Source: Lingula anatina
Lineage: Eukaryota; Brachiopoda; Lingulata; Lingulida; Lingulidae
Length of the DNA stretch: 64,000 bases
Direction: 5' to 3'
NCBI RefSeq assembly: GCF_001039355.2
Contig: NW_019775742.1
Coordinates: 129,238 to 193,237 of the forward strand
A model generated the notes under the pieces. That model saw nothing but the letters and a program-made list of their open reading frames with translations, made no database searches and was not told the DNA's origin. Position numbers and translations under genes: made by a program. Below, one piece after another: positions 61,566 through 64,000 of the stretch; the first letter of the stretch is position 1; each line of letters opens with the position of its first letter.

Positions 61566-62402
61566 TGCTGGCTACAGACTTGCATTATCCATACACAAGA
61601 AAGCAAACAAAAATATGACAAAAGCCATGCCACTCTCTACCTCTCTTGGTTGATTGAAGACTTGGAACCCTGATATCAGATGTATCCCAGCCTCTGCTGA
61701 GTCTGAAGATTTAGCAACCGAGCTATAAAAATCCCATCCATCTTGGCTCCACTGTCTGGAAGAAAAAATAACAACATCGTGTGATAGTTTGTATTAAAAT
61801 TATACCAGTTTAACTATTCTTAAAGATATTAAAACAATCAAATTAATTAAATTGAAATCCAATCAAAATGAATTAAAAGTGACCTTGTTAATTTCATTTT
61901 ACAATATTTCATCTTTAAAAAATCATTAAAACAAGTTTTCTTTTAAAAATGAAGTTTTATGTTTTAAGCTTAAGAGCACAGGGACTAAAAGTTGTCATAT
62001 ACTCCATAACACATATGAAAACAATATTCATCGAATCTGTTTAGATCAACTTAATTTTAATTAATACCTGACAGGTGCTTGAAAGCAGCTATAGTATAGT
62101 AGCTACATTGCCTCTTGCCTCCGTTTTCAGCCTTACATGTTCACGGTACCCTTAACCAGGTGTAAGGCTGAAAACTGAGGCAACATTGCCTCTCCTGCAC
62201 AGGAAAGCTACCTGACAAGTTCTGGGTCTGCTTTTATTAGGTCCAGGGTGGGTCTAAACACGCCAGCTGCTCCATCACTGGTGGTATTCTTGGCAAATTT
62301 GTCTGCTATCACAGTTACCCTGGCGTTGGGAACAGCTGCCTGAATCTGCACGGCCGAGGAGAGGCCTAGTATGCCAGCTCCAACTACAGCAATCTTCACC
62401 AT
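57202..62402 (-). CDS. DDO: D-aspartate oxidase, peroxisomal (337 aa, ten coding exons)
   Basis: FAD enzyme that oxidises D-aspartate (and D-glutamate) to the 2-oxo acid, ammonia and hydrogen peroxide. Exons in order: 62212-62402, 61641-61755, 60807-60886, 60059-60124, 59787-59841, 59216-59317, 58707-58771, 58182-58299, 57621-57719, 57202-57324. All have GT-AG borders and agreeing phases, giving 1014 bases, close to the usual 340 residues. FAD-binding VVGAGILG at residues 6-13, DKF...[35 protein letters not shown] (229-241), VGLRPHR (273-279, candidate substrate Arg), HNYGQGANG (300-308). The last three residues are SKL, a peroxisomal targeting signal. DDO rather than D-amino-acid oxidase is judged from the N-terminal and GG-x-RQ regions. 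The ATG lies 8 bases inside an exon with a good acceptor (TTTGTAACAG), so an upstream exon exists. Confidence 0.92.
57538..57582. repeat. (AAT)n microsatellite
   Basis: About 14 AAT units in the last DDO intron. Confidence 0.9.
58852..58906. repeat. (TC)n(AC)n compound microsatellite
   Basis: In a DDO intron. Confidence 0.9.
60590..60752. mobile_element. Family C-related MITE in a DDO intron
   Basis: AGACCCCATTCAGAATAGGGG at the left and CCCCTATTCTGAATGGGGCCT at the right; inner AAATATGGCGACCCA and its complement-like copy. Confidence 0.8.
61385..61585. mobile_element. Family D remnant with (AC)n expansion
   Basis: AAAGGTCCTCTCTGAATCAAAATTTGATC, AAAAAGGTTCACTTTTG, an (AC)n tract at about 61519-61562, then TGCTGGCTACAGACTTGCAT. 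Lies in a DDO intron. Confidence 0.55.
62115..62182. repeat. Hairpin TTGCCTCcGTTTTCAGCCTTACA beside a DDO exon
   Basis: A 23-base arm at 62115-62137 pairs with 62161-62182 apart from about one mismatch or bulge. It begins about 30 bases inside the intron after the first DDO coding exon. It may be a small MITE or a structured intron segment. Confidence 0.6.
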
Positions 62403-62410
62403 TGGGTTTG

Positions 62411-63941
62411 CTGTTACAAAGAGAAATAAAAAAATCCTGTAGTACAGTCATATGTACAGGGACGTATCTTTCATGATGCACAAATAGTAGTCGGCTTAGT
62501 GCTACATATCACAGACCGTAAATAAGAGCGCTAAGGCATACAAATTTCATGCTAGCATCATATATATATTACGTATACTTACTTTGAATGGTGACCGCGT
62601 ATTCCGTTTTATTGCACCACCACTGCACTGGCGTCACCGCAGCGTGTACGCTGAACACGTGGGGACCTGGGGTTGGGCCTGTTTTGTTTTGGTTTGGCCT
62701 TGTCCGACGGTAACAAGTCTCTTTTACCGATATTTCTCGAAATCTGCTAAGACCTGTACATGTCTGCCTGCGTGTTGTGGAATTAGGTCAGAACTACATG
62801 TAATCATCACTGAATCTTCAATCGATGCATTTGCACAGGTGGGGCAGGACTTGGAACACGATTCTGACTCCTTTTATATTCTCAGAACGGGGAAACCGCG
62901 ATCACATGGAAGAACGTTGCTAAATATAAGTGTCTTCGGAAAAATGGCATGTTAGAGTCCCATGAAAAGGAAATACAATATTTTGGTGACATATTGGCGT
63001 ACATGTGTACCAGTACGTGACTCAACCCACCATTGCCGTCCACTTCACTTTGCTTGCTTCACGGCAAAACACAGAATAAGGGACCATTCAGATTGAGAAG
63101 AGCCAAGTGCTAGTGGGGCCGGTACCTAAATATGACAGACCTACATGAAATAAAGACCGCTTAATCCTGTAATGGTCTCTCCGCCTCTCACACGCCTCCC
63201 CACGCGTTGTCCCTCGACCGGTTGATTTGAGCCGAGATTTAATTACTGTGCCCCTGCAAGGACGATGCGTGGGGAGGCGTGTGAGAGGTGAAGAGACCAT
63301 TACAGGATTAAGCGGTCTTCCTTTCATGTAGGCCCGCCATATTTAGGTCGCAGCCTTACTAGCACTCGGCTCTTCTAAATCTGAACGGTCCATGAGTATC
63401 ATGCTAAAATTGAGTCGCACTAAAACATGAGCCACTTCTTAGCTCATTGGATTCCGTTTTATAAAATTTAATGCATAATGGGCTCAACCTACCAAAGCCG
63501 TGTCAGATCAGCCATCGGGTGTAGTAGATGTAAACGATGCCAGTAGACAGGACAAACAGATTACGCGGACGTGTTATAGACCACATAACGCAACTAAATT
63601 ACTTAAAATAGTCGGGTCAAATTGAGTCAAAGGGCATACTTTCATGCTTTCAAAGGTAACACGTAGCTACTGAGTGACTAATATGTCAAGTGGCATTATT
63701 TAATGTTGGAAAAATTGCTTTACATGTTAGATTTATTATTGTAAACACAATTAAGTTTGAAACATTGGAATTTTACAGTATCTACTTGGACATAAAACAA
63801 AAATCTTCAACCAACCCGGAAAACAATTAAAAAGCTAAAATTGAAAAATAAGTTTCCAGAAATTAACTAAACATTTGGTAATTTTTACATCTTTTATTGG
63901 CAGCAATTTCATTCTCCGTCATACAGTCCATCTTTTTTTAC
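62411..63941. other. Region upstream of the DDO ATG exon; one large foldback, no other gene seen
   Basis: Likely DDO promoter or first intron. Open frames here (such as 62584-62955) lack recognisable domains. It contains the foldback 63080-63392. Confidence 0.4.
63080..63392. mobile_element. Large palindromic foldback element (about 313 bp)
   Basis: Arms of about 140 bases: GGGACCATTCAGATTGAGAAG at the left and the complement of ...CTTCTAAATCTGAACGGTCC at the right, joined by a short centre. Inner arms CTCACACGCCTCCCCACGCG are exact. One arm recurs at 50374-50560. Confidence 0.85.
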
Positions 63942-63978
63942 CTTTAGTAATTACAGGTCCTTGAACAGCTGGCTTCAT
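63942..63978 (-). CDS. Possible upstream first coding exon of DDO
   Basis: The minus strand reads MKPAVQGPVITK then donor AAAG|GTAAAA in phase 1. Spliced to the acceptor at 62411-62412 it continues in frame (A-N-P) into the DDO methionine, giving a 15-residue extension. An in-frame TAG lies upstream at the window edge. Alternatively it is the last exon of another gene, since the unspliced frame runs to TGA with an AATAAA beyond. Confidence 0.35.
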
Positions 63979-64000
63979 AGCTTCAATTATGCTTAACTAC

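Noticed and set aside
62584-62955. 123-codon plus-strand frame upstream of DDO
   Set aside because: No recognisable domain or splice structure; it overlaps the presumed DDO promoter or intron.
63088-63327. 79-codon frame in the large palindrome
   Set aside because: It lies within the foldback arms; symmetry keeps the frame open.

Overview
The window is animal nuclear DNA. Its genes are split by GT-AG introns, it carries extracellular EGF modules, a type II Golgi glycosyltransferase and a peroxisomal oxidase, and its spacers are full of foldback DNA transposons and LINE fragments. The gene families (fibrinogen-like GGGYTFLP secreted protein, tandem alpha-1,3-fucosyltransferases, D-aspartate oxidase, an expanded C2H2 zinc-finger array) suggest a marine invertebrate such as a hemichordate, cephalochordate or mollusc. 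I cannot name the species. N runs at 6859-7049 and 56101-56344 and a lone N at 5895 point to a draft assembly.

Region 1 (1-28.2 kb): six intronless-CDS C2H2 zinc-finger genes, head to tail, all on the minus strand. Each has an acidic N-terminus, a cysteine domain resembling an insect ZAD, a SUMO-consensus motif, 16-21 fingers, and a tail of 9-residue repeats ending in a conserved NPYMY...MPG box. The rightmost gene (24763-28182) is most divergent and the next (19259-21814) intermediate. The four leftmost are nearly identical and look like a two-gene block duplicated once (copies 1+2 and 3+4). Shared and unshared transposon insertions in the spacers give the order of events.

Region 2 (28.2-41.0 kb): a minus-strand secreted protein with a signal-peptide exon at 41.0 kb and seven single-exon EGF modules. 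A plus-strand two-exon gene for a secreted coiled-coil/fibrinogen-like protein (34313-36214) lies inside its largest intron. Several foldback elements, one a three-layer nest, sit in its introns.

Region 3 (42.8-55.6 kb): three tandem minus-strand GT10 fucosyltransferase genes. Each has a short membrane-anchor exon and one large catalytic exon. The third has a one-base frameshift in its anchor exon and a LINE in its intron.

Region 4 (57.2-64 kb): a complete minus-strand D-aspartate oxidase gene of ten coding exons ending in the peroxisomal signal SKL, with a possible in-frame upstream exon at the window edge.

The four loci have no evident pathway in common. What unites the window is local tandem duplication combined with heavy, layered transposon insertion.
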